From: JAVBPR01 sp031549485
GTDB lineage: Bacteria; Bacillota; Clostridia; Oscillospirales; Feifaniaceae
Length of the DNA stretch: 64,000 nt
Direction: 5' to 3'
Assembly: GCA_031549485.1 (NCBI GenBank)
Contig: JAVBPR010000008.1
Location: forward strand, 62,001 to 126,000
Below the pieces are notes generated by a model, which searched no databases, was not told where the DNA came from, and saw only the letters and a list, made by a program, of their open reading frames with translations. The position numbers were made by a program, and so were the translations under genes. This document shows positions 15,636 to 25,147 of this stretch, in pieces (the stretch's first letter is position 1; the number at the start of each line of letters is the position of its first letter).

Positions 15636-17276
15636 TTAAATTCCTGTGAGTTTTCCAAAGCGCTCAAATATCGTTGCCGCTTCCGCCCTTGAAGTTATTC
15701 CCTGCGGGGAAATACCCTCGTTCCCCACGAGAATCCCCCATGTAACAGCCCACTCTATAGCTTCTTTAGCGTAAGGGCTGATTTTATCGGCATCGCTAAA
15801 GTGAGATAAATCCTCGTTATGTTCCGTGTTAAATCCGATAAATTTCGCGTATCTGTAAAGCATTACCGCAAAATCCTGGCGCGTTATATTTTCATTTGGC
15901 GAGAAATTATTATCCCCCGTGCCGTTTACAATACCTTTTTCATAGGCAAAAGAAACGTAATCATAGAAATAATCAGATTCGCTTACGTCCGAAAAAATGT
16001 TTTTCCCTGTTATTTTTTCGTCCGGTCTCTGCAAGGCATAAAACCTGCCGAGAACGGTTACCGCCATGCCCCTGCTTATCTTGGCGTCAGGATAAAACAT
16101 ATCCGACTCCATGCCGAGAATAAGGCCCTTTCTGCTGACGTATTTAACCGTTTCGTAGAACCATGCATCCTCCGGCACATCTTTGTATTTTATATCGTGC
16201 GGATTTACCGGAATAGTTTTCGCATCCTTTGAAACGGGGTTATAAACAACGCCGGCAAAGGTATCGGTAATATAAAGGTTATCTTTATCGATAAGAAGTC
16301 CGCGCGGAGAAACGGGATATGTTTCCCCTTCGGTAACGTCCGAAAGAAGCATGGTGGAAACCGCTGCCGCCGTGATTTTTCTTATTACGCTGTTTCCCGT
16401 ATCCGACACATAGATAGTGCCGTCATTCGAAACTTCGACTCCCTCCGGCGCGGAAAATTCGGACAAAGACGGAACTCCGTCGACATATCCGCCGCCCTCA
16501 TAGGCGTCGCTGTCCTTCGGAAATGCTGTTCCCGCAACCGTTGTAACCATTCCTTTTTCGATTTTTCTGATAAGATGATTTCCTGTGTCGGCTATATAGA
16601 GGGCGCCGTTTTTATAGCAAAGCCCGGTCGGATAACGAAACGCGCTGGCCGTGGCCGCGCCGTCTTTGTACCCTTCTCCCGTTCCCGCGAATGTCGTGAT
16701 ATTTCCATCGGACGAGAGTTTTCTGATAAGGCTGTTTCCTGTATCGGCGATATAAACGTTGCCGTTTTCATCAGCGGCAAGCCCTGTCGGCATATCAAAC
16801 GCACTGTCCATACCGAATCCGTCTTTATACCCCGCCTTGCCGTTTCCGGCCGCGGTCTTAACCGTTTTTTTCTCGATATCAATAAATCTCAGCGCATTAT
16901 TGTCGGTATCGCTAATAAGATATCCTTTAAGAAACGGCACAATATCCCAGGGCGAAGCAAACGCCGAATCAAGCAGGGTGGAATCGTTATATCCCGTAAC
17001 CGGGCGGCCGTTTGGATCTTTAAGCGAAATTCTGCCCGCGAGCAAAACCGGCTCTTCTCCCTCTTTTAGCGACCATATCGCGCGGTTAAAAACATCCGCA
17101 ATCAAAAAACTTTTTTCGCCTGTTTTTATTATCGCCGAGGGCGATCCGTTATGGAACAAGGCGTTGTTCGGAACCAATATATCGTCCGCCGCAAGGGCAA
17201 AAACGCCCGAAGTCAAAACCAGGATGACCGCGCAAAGCGCCGAAATAAATTTTTTAAACATTCTGCTGTTTTTCAT
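15636..17276 (-). CDS. Secreted NHL-repeat protein with C-terminal SLH domains
   Basis: 546 residues. A signal peptide (MKNSRMFKKFISALCAVILVL, cleavage near ALAA) is followed by an NHL beta-propeller (~40-350) with recurring units such as NVYIADTGNSLIRKL, ALYIADTGNHLIRKI and TIYVSDTGNSVIRKI. The C-terminal ~185 residues are three SLH domains (KYKDVPEDAWFYETVKYVS, IFSDVSESDYFYDYVSFAYE, HFSDADKISPYAKEAIEWAV) that bind pyruvylated secondary wall polymer. A cell-surface protein anchored to the wall, propeller facing out; ligand unknown. AAGGAGG precedes the ATG. It is probably in an operon with the adhesin gene upstream on the minus strand, 15 bases away. Confidence 0.9.
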   Translation of the reverse strand: MKNSRMFKKFISALCAVILVLTSGVFALAADDILVPNNALFHNGSPSAIIKTGEKSFLIADVFNRAIWSLKEGEEPVLLAGRISLKDPNGRPVTGYNDSTLLDSAFASPWDIVPFLKGYLISDTDNNALRFIDIEKKTVKTAAGNGKAGYKDGFGMDSAFDMPTGLAADENGNVYIADTGNSLIRKLSSDGNITTFAGTGEGYKDGAATASAFRYPTGLCYKNGALYIADTGNHLIRKIEKGMVTTVAGTAFPKDSDAYEGGGYVDGVPSLSEFSAPEGVEVSNDGTIYVSDTGNSVIRKITAAAVSTMLLSDVTEGETYPVSPRGLLIDKDNLYITDTFAGVVYNPVSKDAKTIPVNPHDIKYKDVPEDAWFYETVKYVSRKGLILGMESDMFYPDAKISRGMAVTVLGRFYALQRPDEKITGKNIFSDVSESDYFYDYVSFAYEKGIVNGTGDNNFSPNENITRQDFAVMLYRYAKFIGFNTEHNEDLSHFSDADKISPYAKEAIEWAVTWGILVGNEGISPQGITSRAEAATIFERFGKLTGI

Positions 17277-17291
17277 CTTCCGCCCTCCTTC

Positions 17292-20200
17292 TTATGCTAC
17301 CGTTGCAAGCCAATGCGTCGCATCGGTTTGGGTAAAATCGCCTTCCGCTATGGTGAGCGGTAATCCTCCGCTGTAAAGTTCAATGCCCGCCGACGCCATC
17401 TTTGTCTCCGCTATTGCCGCGCTGCTTGCATTTGCGACCAGTTCGGTTCCCGCCGACACTTCGACCGCAACAGGAGTTCCCAAATCCTCCGAAACAAGGA
17501 AGATATATCCGCCGGAATCTCCGCAGGCTGTGTATGTTCCGCCCGAAACGGTGTTTGTCATATATTTTGAAAGCCTTAAAACATTGGTAGCGGTAATATC
17601 ATTATTCGTTAGGGTAAGGGTCGATGTTTTATCCTCGCTGCTACGGCAGTGGATTCCGTGAGTATCCTCGCCAATCATTGTTATCGTTGTTGATTCAACT
17701 TCAAGCGTGTATGTTCCGTAACTCGAGGTTAAATACAGTCCGGTTCCCCTATCGCCGGTGATGTTAAATTCGGCTCCGCTGATGTCGACATCACCTTCTG
17801 CAATTACGCCGATAATCTCATCGCCGGTAAACGTAAATGTTCCACCGGTAATTTCCAAAGAGCCGGAGGTGCTGATTACCGACATTGAATATTCATTTGT
17901 ATTTTCGTCGATAAAGGTTCCGCCGGATATTTTCAGTTCATTGTTGCTGATTAATAAAGCGCTGTCGCTGTTTTCAAAAGTTCCGCCGGTCACCTCAAGT
18001 TTTCCATCGTTGAAAATCAGTGCGTATGTATACTCCCCGACAGAATGAATCTTTCCTCCGCCGGCGCTGTCCGAAATCTTCAGGTCGCAATAGTTATCTA
18101 TCGATAATCCATCAAGTCCGACGGTTTTACCGTTTAAATCAATCTCGATATCAACAAGAAGCATCGCCGCTATGTCGCTTTCGTCCGCCGGAATTTCTCC
18201 GATTAACAGAGTATAACCGCCGGAAACAGTTATATTTTGATTTAGCACTAATTTATAAGGGCCGTTTCCGTATGATGTTTTCCTGCTTGCATTGACAAAG
18301 ACAAGCGCGTCGTTAATTGACTGGGCGTATGAGTGCAAGGTGCCGTTAAGATAAATCGAAACAGCGCCGCTTGTGAGGGTTGCGCTTAAAGTATCGTTGA
18401 TAAAGGTTCCGCCGGTTATTGTTTTTGTGCCGCCGGCTACCGATGTCGGATAGGTTGTATTATTGATAAGAACGCCGCCGGTCATCTTAAAGGTTCCGCC
18501 GTTTTGAATCTGGGCGTTTGTGCTAATCTCTCCGCTGTTTTCAAGCTCGGTTCCCGCGCCTACGACAACAGTGCCGGTATTTTGGAATTTCGGCGACATA
18601 GTGATTAGCGATCCGCCGCCGCCGTCGGTTCCGGTAGCTCCCTGGACATTCTTAAACTTGCCGGTCAGGACCTCAATCGCACCGGAACTTTGCAGCTCTC
18701 CGTTTACCGTGTTCTCAAAGGTTCCGTACACTTTTATCGTTCCTGTGTTGATCATAATCGAATACTCTTCATTGCGTAAGACGCCGTAAACATTGATCGT
18801 GCCGAGATTTAGAAGCCCTTCTTCGGGAATCATATATCTGCTGATACTCATCTGTCCGCCTTGCTCGATATTAAGCGTTCCGCTATTTAGAAACGCCGGT
18901 GTGATTCCGATGAGCGGCTCAAATTTTGCGCCGTCCTTTATATTGACTATTGATCCTATGACGTTATGAACGGTCGCCGTCATCTCATTCTTTATGTTGA
19001 GCGTTCCGTAATTCGAGACCGAATACTGGTCACCCATAACCTGCCCTTGATCAGTTCCGTTGCCTTCAAAAGTTAAAGTTCCGTAACTTGTCAGCCTGTA
19101 TCCCGCGCCCATAATCAGATTATTATCAAATTTCAGGGTGATAGTCTTATCGTCGGGTATGTTTATATTTTCGTTGATATAAAGGTCAGCGCCATTATCG
19201 GTAACCAAAATGGTCGTCGGCTCGTTTATTTTATTGAAGATGTCATTATACGATGTTCCGACAATAACCTGGCCGCTCTTGATTTTTAAAAATACCGTGA
19301 CGGTGAAATTCTGAAGGTTGCCGCCGCCGGTAATCATTCCCGCCGGGTTGGTCGAGGAAACGATGCCGCCGTAGTAGGTCGCCGTCGCCGCCGACAAAAT
19401 ATTCATCGCCGCAGTTCCCATAGACGAAACGGTTCCGCTGTTCATCGTAAAGGTTCCGCCCGAAATATCGGCCGCGGGATTTGTGTTGAGCGGATTCTTG
19501 TTCATTATGTGAGCGCCCGCGAGATTGACCGTTCCGGCCGAGAGAACAAGCGCCGTTCCGGCCGGTCCTATTTGCGCGATATCCCCGCCGTTTGCATTAA
19601 CAATACCGCCGGTGATGTCAAGCACCGCTCCGGAGAAGGTAGAAGTAAACATACCGCCGTTGAAATTCGCGGTGCCTGTTGTTTGCGCGAACTGTCCCGA
19701 AAGCGTGACTATCCCTTCGGTCGTGAAGGTCGCGAAGTTTTGTATTCCGCCCACGGTAAGCGAGCCGGTAGACGGAATGGTGAGAGTTCCGAGGGCGTTG
19801 CTTATTGTGCCGCAAGCCATTATACCGTCAATAATCATGCTTCCCGGGTTTGAAACGCCGTCGCCGTTATTCCAGCTTCCGGTTCCGGTGACCGTTCCGG
19901 TTGTATCATTATGAAATGTTGTGTTTGAAAAGTTGTGAACTGTACCGTTATTATTTATCGTGCCTTGATTTAAAAGCGTTTGACCCGGATCTATTGTAAC
20001 AGTTTCCATGCTCGAAATATTTACAACGCCGGTTGCGCCGACCGTTATATGAGTATATGAAAAATTATCAAGAAGCGCCTGAAGCTGAGTGCCGGTGATT
20101 GTTCCTGTTATTGTATAGCTTGTCGGAGGAGGTGGCGGTGGCGGGGTTGGCCCTCCTCCGCTGCTTCCGCCGTCGGCAATCGGACCGTCATCGCCGCCGT

Positions 20201-21038
20201 CTTTCGTAAATAGCGGATCAACCGCTTTTTTGTTAAAAAGCTCGCTCATGGCGTCTTCGACATCTTTCATCAAATCGTCGTAACTGTCCTGGTCGGCCTT
20301 GAGCCTGTCATCTGCGAGGCCGATGATTTTTTTCGAATCCAAATTCGATGAATCGTCAATTTTTTTAAGATATGCCGCGTCGCCCTCTTCGACCGCTTTA
20401 CAGGCAAATCCGAGAAGCTCTTCTTCGGTAAAGCTCCGAACGGTGACCTTTGCATAGCTTTCTTCGCCGTTTTCGTAAACTTCGGTAACCGCGACCTGTC
20501 CCGGTTTTACCGTTGTGCTCTCTTCCTGACCGGTAATCGGATTTATCGTCCAAATCGTTACCTCGCCGGTGAGAATATATATTTCGCTCGTATTTCCGTC
20601 AATTACGCGGACAACGCCGGAGGTGCCGCGCACGCCGGTAACCATCGTAGAAGTTCTGATACTTAGCGAGCCGTCGGACGAAACCGGAACCGAAACATTA
20701 AAATACAGGTTGCCCGAAGAAAGGCAAACTTCAAGTTTCTTGCCTGATTGCTTAATTTTTACGCTGCTGTTTGCGTCTACCTTGACCGCTTTGCTGCTGT
20801 CAAGGCTTATGTAGGCATAGCTTTTCGAGGCGGTCGAAATGGAGTAGCCGTTGTATATCTTTCCGCCCGCATTCACCGAAATAACCTTTCCCGCGCTGTT
20901 TTTCGCGGTGACATTACCCTCAATCCGCTCGAGCCTGAGGGTGGAGGCAACCGCGCTGTTTGCCGCAGAGGCGCTTATCGGAAGCGCAGATATGATGAGC
21001 ATAACAGACAAAAATAATGCTAAATATCTTTTTAACAT
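17292..21038 (-). CDS. Large secreted FecR-domain/beta-helix adhesin-like protein
   Basis: 1248 residues. Signal peptide MLKRYLALFLSVMLIISALP ending near SASAA. Residues ~30-200 are a FecR-type beta domain (ARVE-like RLERIEGNVTAKN, IRTSTMVTGVRGTSGVVRV, then LTGEVTI), here in a secreted protein rather than a sigma regulator. A helical linker and a Gly/Pro-rich hinge (GGGPTPPPPPPPTSYTITG, ~310) lead to ~900 residues of short Gly/Thr/Asn-rich repeats such as GGTFENSDSALL and GGTFTFTGDEI, typical of a right-handed beta-helix. No SLH, LPXTG or membrane anchor is seen. The ATG at 21038 is chosen over an upstream ATG because GGTGG lies before it and the signal peptide begins there. Confidence 0.85.
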   Translation of the reverse strand: MLKRYLALFLSVMLIISALPISASAANSAVASTLRLERIEGNVTAKNSAGKVISVNAGGKIYNGYSISTASKSYAYISLDSSKAVKVDANSSVKIKQSGKKLEVCLSSGNLYFNVSVPVSSDGSLSIRTSTMVTGVRGTSGVVRVIDGNTSEIYILTGEVTIWTINPITGQEESTTVKPGQVAVTEVYENGEESYAKVTVRSFTEEELLGFACKAVEEGDAAYLKKIDDSSNLDSKKIIGLADDRLKADQDSYDDLMKDVEDAMSELFNKKAVDPLFTKDGGDDGPIADGGSSGGGPTPPPPPPPTSYTITGTITGTQLQALLDNFSYTHITVGATGVVNISSMETVTIDPGQTLLNQGTINNNGTVHNFSNTTFHNDTTGTVTGTGSWNNGDGVSNPGSMIIDGIMACGTISNALGTLTIPSTGSLTVGGIQNFATFTTEGIVTLSGQFAQTTGTANFNGGMFTSTFSGAVLDITGGIVNANGGDIAQIGPAGTALVLSAGTVNLAGAHIMNKNPLNTNPAADISGGTFTMNSGTVSSMGTAAMNILSAATATYYGGIVSSTNPAGMITGGGNLQNFTVTVFLKIKSGQVIVGTSYNDIFNKINEPTTILVTDNGADLYINENINIPDDKTITLKFDNNLIMGAGYRLTSYGTLTFEGNGTDQGQVMGDQYSVSNYGTLNIKNEMTATVHNVIGSIVNIKDGAKFEPLIGITPAFLNSGTLNIEQGGQMSISRYMIPEEGLLNLGTINVYGVLRNEEYSIMINTGTIKVYGTFENTVNGELQSSGAIEVLTGKFKNVQGATGTDGGGGSLITMSPKFQNTGTVVVGAGTELENSGEISTNAQIQNGGTFKMTGGVLINNTTYPTSVAGGTKTITGGTFINDTLSATLTSGAVSIYLNGTLHSYAQSINDALVFVNASRKTSYGNGPYKLVLNQNITVSGGYTLLIGEIPADESDIAAMLLVDIEIDLNGKTVGLDGLSIDNYCDLKISDSAGGGKIHSVGEYTYALIFNDGKLEVTGGTFENSDSALLISNNELKISGGTFIDENTNEYSMSVISTSGSLEITGGTFTFTGDEIIGVIAEGDVDISGAEFNITGDRGTGLYLTSSYGTYTLEVESTTITMIGEDTHGIHCRSSEDKTSTLTLTNNDITATNVLRLSKYMTNTVSGGTYTACGDSGGYIFLVSEDLGTPVAVEVSAGTELVANASSAAIAETKMASAGIELYSGGLPLTIAEGDFTQTDATHWLATVA

Positions 21039-21090
21039 TTTAACCACCAATTCTTTAATACGGACAAAATTTATGGCACACTTATATAAC

Positions 21091-21120
21091 ATTATACAAT
21101 ACTTTTAATATAGTTTACAA
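21091..21120 (-). promoter_or_regulatory. Putative sigma-A-type promoter of the FecR adhesin gene
   Basis: On the minus strand TTGTAA and TATAAT are separated by 18 bases, ending 53 bases before the ATG. The match is good for -10 and moderate for -35. Confidence 0.45.
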
Positions 21121-21204
21121 TGAATGTTACCTGTTTTCCTTGTTTTTTTTTTACTAAGTGATAATATATTATTAGCAGTAACATTTTGGTCGTGGGGGAG
21201 ACAT

Positions 21205-22341
21205 ATGTCAACAGAAAAAAATCCGGTAGCTCATACCGGCAACGAAATACTTGAAATAATTTTTTCCTATGCCGCAAAGCTTAACAAAGAGCGTGATATC
21301 GACGAGCTTCTTATTCTTTTATCGACGATGGCAAAAGAGCTTGTCGAGGCCGAGCGTTGCACTGTTTGGCTTTGGGATAAGCAGAGCGGCGAGCTATATT
21401 CCCGGCTCGCCGACGGAACCGGCTCGCTGCGGATTCCCGACTGCTCCGGTCTTGTCGGCTACGCTATACAAAACAACGCCGAAATCATTTGCAACGATCC
21501 GTATGATGATCCGCGCTTTAACAAAGAAGTTGATAAAAAAACGGGATATCTTACAAGATGCATTCTTATTGTGCCGATGTACGGCGAAAACGGTGAAATT
21601 ATCGGCGCTTTTCAGGTGCTGAATAAGGTGACCGGCTCGCTTCTTTTTGACGCGCGCGACCTCGAGCGGCTTCAGTTGACCGCTTCTTTCTCGGGAAAAG
21701 CACTTGAGGCGTCGCTGCTTCACGATGAAATCGAAAAAACGCAGCAGGAAATCATAAATATTCTCGGCGAGGTCGGCGAAAGCCGTTCCCGCGAAACCGG
21801 AAACCACGTTAAAAGGGTTGCCGCATACTGCAAAATCATCGCCGAAGAAATGGGACTTCCAAAAGAGGATGTCGACCTTTTGGTGCTTGTTTCCCCTTTG
21901 CACGACCTCGGAAAAGTTTCGATCCCCGACGCAATTTTGCAGAAGCCGGGCAAACTTACCGACGAGGAATATAATGAGATGAAAACCCACTCAACTGTCG
22001 GATTCGAGGTTTTGCGGCAAAGCAACCGCCGCATGCTAAACGTCGCCGCCGAAATCGCGCACCAGCACCACGAGCGGCACGACGGGCGCGGATATCCGCA
22101 GGGGCTTTCGGGCGAGCAGATTCACCCGTTTGCGCGAATAGCTTCGCTTGCCGACGTTTTTGACGCGCTGATATCCGACCGCGTTTATAAAAAGGCCTGG
22201 GAACCCGAAAGAGTTATCGCACTTATTAAAGAAGAGCGCGGCCGCCAATTCAACCCCGACGTTGTCGACGCTTTTTTAAATAAGCTCGACCTTATTATGG
22301 AGATGAAAGAAAAATATAAAGATATATTTGCGGGAGAGTAA
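21205..22341 (+). CDS. GAF/HD-GYP cyclic-di-GMP phosphodiesterase
   Basis: 378 residues. A GAF domain (~15-185; LVEAERCTVWLWDKQSGELY, LVGYAIQNN) is joined to an HD-GYP domain (~200-370). The latter has the HD pair in VSPLHDLGKVSIPDAIL, the HQHHERHDGRGYPQGLSG motif and the DVFDALISDRVYKKAW helix. This is the form expected to hydrolyse cyclic di-GMP (or related cyclic dinucleotides), with GAF sensing a small molecule or redox state. It is soluble and cytoplasmic. Start chosen at ATG 21205, where GGGGGAG precedes. The next gene begins one base after its stop. Confidence 0.9.
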   Translation: MSTEKNPVAHTGNEILEIIFSYAAKLNKERDIDELLILLSTMAKELVEAERCTVWLWDKQSGELYSRLADGTGSLRIPDCSGLVGYAIQNNAEIICNDPYDDPRFNKEVDKKTGYLTRCILIVPMYGENGEIIGAFQVLNKVTGSLLFDARDLERLQLTASFSGKALEASLLHDEIEKTQQEIINILGEVGESRSRETGNHVKRVAAYCKIIAEEMGLPKEDVDLLVLVSPLHDLGKVSIPDAILQKPGKLTDEEYNEMKTHSTVGFEVLRQSNRRMLNVAAEIAHQHHERHDGRGYPQGLSGEQIHPFARIASLADVFDALISDRVYKKAWEPERVIALIKEERGRQFNPDVVDAFLNKLDLIMEMKEKYKDIFAGE

Positions 22342-22342
22342 A

Positions 22343-23155
22343 ATGGGGATAAAAGTCACTTTTTTCGGATGCCGCGGCTCTATGCCGACGCCGGCCGCCG
22401 ACAAAATGAAATACGGCGGAAACACATCATCTGTCTGCATCGAATGCCATGATCAGATATTTCTGTTTGACGCCGGCTCCGGCCTTGCCCTTTTTTCGGA
22501 ATATTACAAAAAAAATCATTACGGTAAAAAGATAAATCTTTTCTTATCGCACTACCATACCGACCATATCTGCGGCATTTCCGCATCCGAAATTTTCTAT
22601 GACAAAAATATTGAAATCTCCCTTTACGGGGGCAATTTCGAGGGGAAATCCCCGAAAGAGATTTTAGGCGTCGTTTGCTCGCCCCCCTATTTTCCTTTGC
22701 CGGTATTTACCTATGGCGGAAATGTCAAGTTTGAAAGCATTTCGGACGGCGACGAGCTTTGTTTTGGCGGCGGCATTAAAATAACCGCCGGAAGCGTAAA
22801 TCACCCCGGCGGATGCCTTGGTTTCCTCTTTGAATGCTGCGGCAAAAAAATCGTTTACCTTACCGATTATGAATGCGAAAACGACCTTGGGCAAAGGCTT
22901 TCCTGCTTTTTAAAAACCTCCGATTTGCTTATCTGGGACGCATTTTTCACAGCCGAAACTTTTATTCCCGGCTGGGGGCACTCGTCTATGGAGCAGGGAG
23001 CGGAGCTGCTCGAAAAATTCGGGGTAAAGAAAATCTATTTTTATCACCACAATATAAATTCAACCGACGGCTTTCTTGATTCCCGCGCGGAAGAATTTTT
23101 GAAAACCGGAAAAAATATTTATTTTGCCAAAGAGGGCGAAACGGTAGTAATATAA
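22343..23155 (+). CDS. MBL-fold phosphodiesterase-like hydrolase
   Basis: 270 residues of the metallo-beta-lactamase fold, close to the RNase Z/cyclic phosphodiesterase/PhnP branch. The N terminus VTFFGCRGSMPTPAADKMKY followed by GGNTSSVCI is typical of that branch. Metal ligands are in LSHYHTDHICGI, HPGG, and LTDYE, with a late GHSSMEQG. The start at ATG 22343 has GGGAGAG before it. It is co-transcribed with the GAF/HD-GYP gene, which suggests a role in cyclic nucleotide or dinucleotide turnover, for example cleaving a cyclic or linear nucleotide product. Substrate is not provable from sequence. Confidence 0.78.
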   Translation: MGIKVTFFGCRGSMPTPAADKMKYGGNTSSVCIECHDQIFLFDAGSGLALFSEYYKKNHYGKKINLFLSHYHTDHICGISASEIFYDKNIEISLYGGNFEGKSPKEILGVVCSPPYFPLPVFTYGGNVKFESISDGDELCFGGGIKITAGSVNHPGGCLGFLFECCGKKIVYLTDYECENDLGQRLSCFLKTSDLLIWDAFFTAETFIPGWGHSSMEQGAELLEKFGVKKIYFYHHNINSTDGFLDSRAEEFLKTGKNIYFAKEGETVVI

Positions 23156-23160
23156 TGCAC

Positions 23161-23193
23161 AAATCCCCGGGCGTTTGCCCGGGGATTTTCATT
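23161..23193 (+). terminator. Terminator after the HD-GYP/MBL pair
   Basis: Stem AAATCCCCGGGC with its complement and 4-base loop, followed by a T-rich stretch. Confidence 0.85.
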
Positions 23194-23197
23194 TTTA

Positions 23198-23224
23198 AAA
23201 AAACGGTGCCTTGCGGCACCGCTT
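23198..23224 (-). terminator. Terminator of purC
   Basis: On the minus strand a CGGTGCC stem with loop GCAA is followed by a run of T, 7 bases after the purC stop. Confidence 0.8.
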
Positions 23225-23230
23225 TAATAG

Positions 23231-23914
23231 TTATATTCTGTCCAAAATCATTTTCGCGCAGTCTATCTGATTCGGAATATTTCCTGTTTCGTCTTTAACG
23301 CGCCAGATGTCGGGAGTAATTTCGTCGACAACGTAAATCTTGCCGTCTTTATCATATCCGATTTCGACCTTGAAATCGATAAGGGTGAGATTCATGGCGG
23401 CAAGCGATTTCTTTAAAACCTCGCCGACCTTTTTCACGATTTCGATAGCCGCATCGTACTGACCTGCCGAAAGAAGACCTTTCATAATGCAGATTCTCTC
23501 GCTGATTAGCGGATCGCCTTCGGCGTCATCTTTCAATGTAACTTCGGCATAAGGCGGCTCAAAGGAAACCCCTTCTTCCAAAGAAAACCTGCGGCACATG
23601 CTGCCGGCGGTATAATAGCGGAGCACAAATTCAAGCGGAGGAACGGTAAGATTTCTTACCTCCATAAGATTTTCATCGATTTTCGCGCCGATATAATGCG
23701 TGGGAATATTGTTTTCCGCCATCAGCTCAAAGAAATATTTCGAAACCTTTAGCCCGATATTTCCTTTTCCCTCAACGCTTCCGCCGACCGTGTTCGAGCC
23801 CGGATCAAACACGCCGTTTTCGCCTGTCGCGGAATCCTTAAATCTCAGATAAACTTTTCCGCTTGCCTCATCCGCGAGCACTGTTTTTGTTTTGCCTTCA
23901 TAAAGTGTTTTCAA
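23231..23914 (-). CDS. purC: Phosphoribosylaminoimidazole-succinocarboxamide synthase
   Basis: 227 residues, normal for bacterial SAICAR synthase, which joins aspartate to CAIR with ATP in purine synthesis. Recognisable are the N-terminal YEGKTKTVLADE, the GKGNIGLKVSKYFFELM region, VPPLEFVLRYYTAGSMCRRF, and the late LIDFKVEIGYDKDG and DEITPDIWR motifs. The start is a TTG at 23914 with GAGGAGAG upstream. It is isolated here from other pur genes, although purF lies at the other end of the window. Its own terminator follows. Confidence 0.95.
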   Translation of the reverse strand: MKTLYEGKTKTVLADEASGKVYLRFKDSATGENGVFDPGSNTVGGSVEGKGNIGLKVSKYFFELMAENNIPTHYIGAKIDENLMEVRNLTVPPLEFVLRYYTAGSMCRRFSLEEGVSFEPPYAEVTLKDDAEGDPLISERICIMKGLLSAGQYDAAIEIVKKVGEVLKKSLAAMNLTLIDFKVEIGYDKDGKIYVVDEITPDIWRVKDETGNIPNQIDCAKMILDRI

Positions 23915-24190
23915 TTTGAACCTCTCCTCGTGTAAAAGTTTACTTATTTTATTATTTTACCACACCGATAAAAGCATGTCGATTTTATTTGAAATTTTTT
24001 TTGCGTAATCTTGCATAATCTTTTAATAAAAATTTCCCTTTTTTTTGAATTTTTATTGAAAATATAACATTTCGTGCAAAATAGGTTTATTTGTAGTATT
24101 ATAAGTATAAATAAAAAAGCAGGGCTTTGTACTGCGCCAAATGCGCAAATCAAAGCGGCAATTTTGTAAAAATTTTTTGGTGAGGATTTT

Positions 24191-24985
24191 ATGAAAAAAG
24201 CTGTTTGTCTTTTGTTTGTCTGCGTTTTATTCCTTTGCGGATGCGCGGAAACCGGAAAATCATTTACCGCTCTTCAGGATTTTGAAGGGGCGAAAATCGC
24301 TTCGCTAAGCGGCGCGGCTTTTGCCGATCTTTCCAACAAGGTCGTCCCCGGGCTTTCTCATGATTTATATAACACATTAGCGGACGAAATTGCCGCGGTC
24401 ACCTCCGGAAAAGCCGATGCCGCTGCTCTTGACGAGCCGGTTGCAAGGTTTGCCGCCGCACAAAAATCCGAACTTGTGGTCTTCCCCGAAGTGGTCGTGA
24501 CCGATAAATACGGTTTTGCGGTCAAAAAAGGCTCCGACCTCGGCATCAAAGCCAACGCCGTTCTTGAAAAGCTCAAGGCCGACGGCACAATAAAAGGCTG
24601 TGAAGATTATTGGTTTTTTGCCAGTTCCAAGCCGAAAGAATTGCCGGAACTTACATATAAATCCGATTTTGACGGAAGCGCGGGCATTTTAAAATACAGC
24701 TGTGACACTTCCACCGAGCCGATGTGTTATGCCGGCGAGGGCGGAAAGGCAATCGGGCTTGACGTCGATATCGCAAGCAGAATTGCGTACGAGCTTAATA
24801 TGAAATTTGAAGTTACCGAAACGAAATTCGATTCGCTTTTGGCCGCGCTTTCCTCCGGGAAAGCCGATATGGTCGGCAGCTGCATGTCGATTACAGAAGA
24901 GCGCCTTAAATCGGTCGACTTTGTCGGGCCGTATTATAACGGCGGTATAGTTTTTCTAATCAAAAAAGACCGGCTCGGAAGCTAA
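24191..24985 (+). CDS. Permuted amino acid-binding lipoprotein
   Basis: 264-residue predicted lipoprotein with a lipobox at LFLCGC. Like the binding protein at 625 it belongs to SBP_bac_3 with swapped lobes. Residues ~25-145 carry the usual second-half motifs (FEGAKIASLSG..., KADAAALDEPVARF, YGFAVKKGSDLG, KADGTIKGCEDYW). Residues ~165-264 carry the first-half motifs (IGLDVDIASRIAYELNMKFE, LLAALSSGKADMVGSCMSIT, EERLKSVDFVGPYYNGG). No permease or ATPase gene adjoins, so it may serve a transporter elsewhere or act as a sensor. GGTGAGG precedes the ATG; a terminator follows. Confidence 0.85.
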   Translation: MKKAVCLLFVCVLFLCGCAETGKSFTALQDFEGAKIASLSGAAFADLSNKVVPGLSHDLYNTLADEIAAVTSGKADAAALDEPVARFAAAQKSELVVFPEVVVTDKYGFAVKKGSDLGIKANAVLEKLKADGTIKGCEDYWFFASSKPKELPELTYKSDFDGSAGILKYSCDTSTEPMCYAGEGGKAIGLDVDIASRIAYELNMKFEVTETKFDSLLAALSSGKADMVGSCMSITEERLKSVDFVGPYYNGGIVFLIKKDRLGS

Positions 24986-25016
24986 ATATCACATCATTTT
25001 CTTTGCGCTTGCCCCG

Positions 25017-25053
25017 CCCGCTTGGATAACAATCCAAGCGGGTGTTTTTTTTA
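25017..25053 (+). terminator. Terminator of the orphan binding protein gene
   Basis: Stem CCCGCTTGGAT with exact complement, 4-base loop, then a run of eight T. Confidence 0.88.
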
Positions 25054-25147
25054 TCTTTTATACTTATAGTTTACAAGTCTTGTTATATAATTTAAATGAG
25101 TTATAATAAAGATAACAGAACTTTTGAGCTTTAGGGAGGGAAAGAAA

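Noticed and set aside
23944..24153. 69-residue minus-strand frame upstream of purC
   Set aside because: AT-rich intergenic sequence with Lys/Ile/Phe bias and no ribosome binding site.
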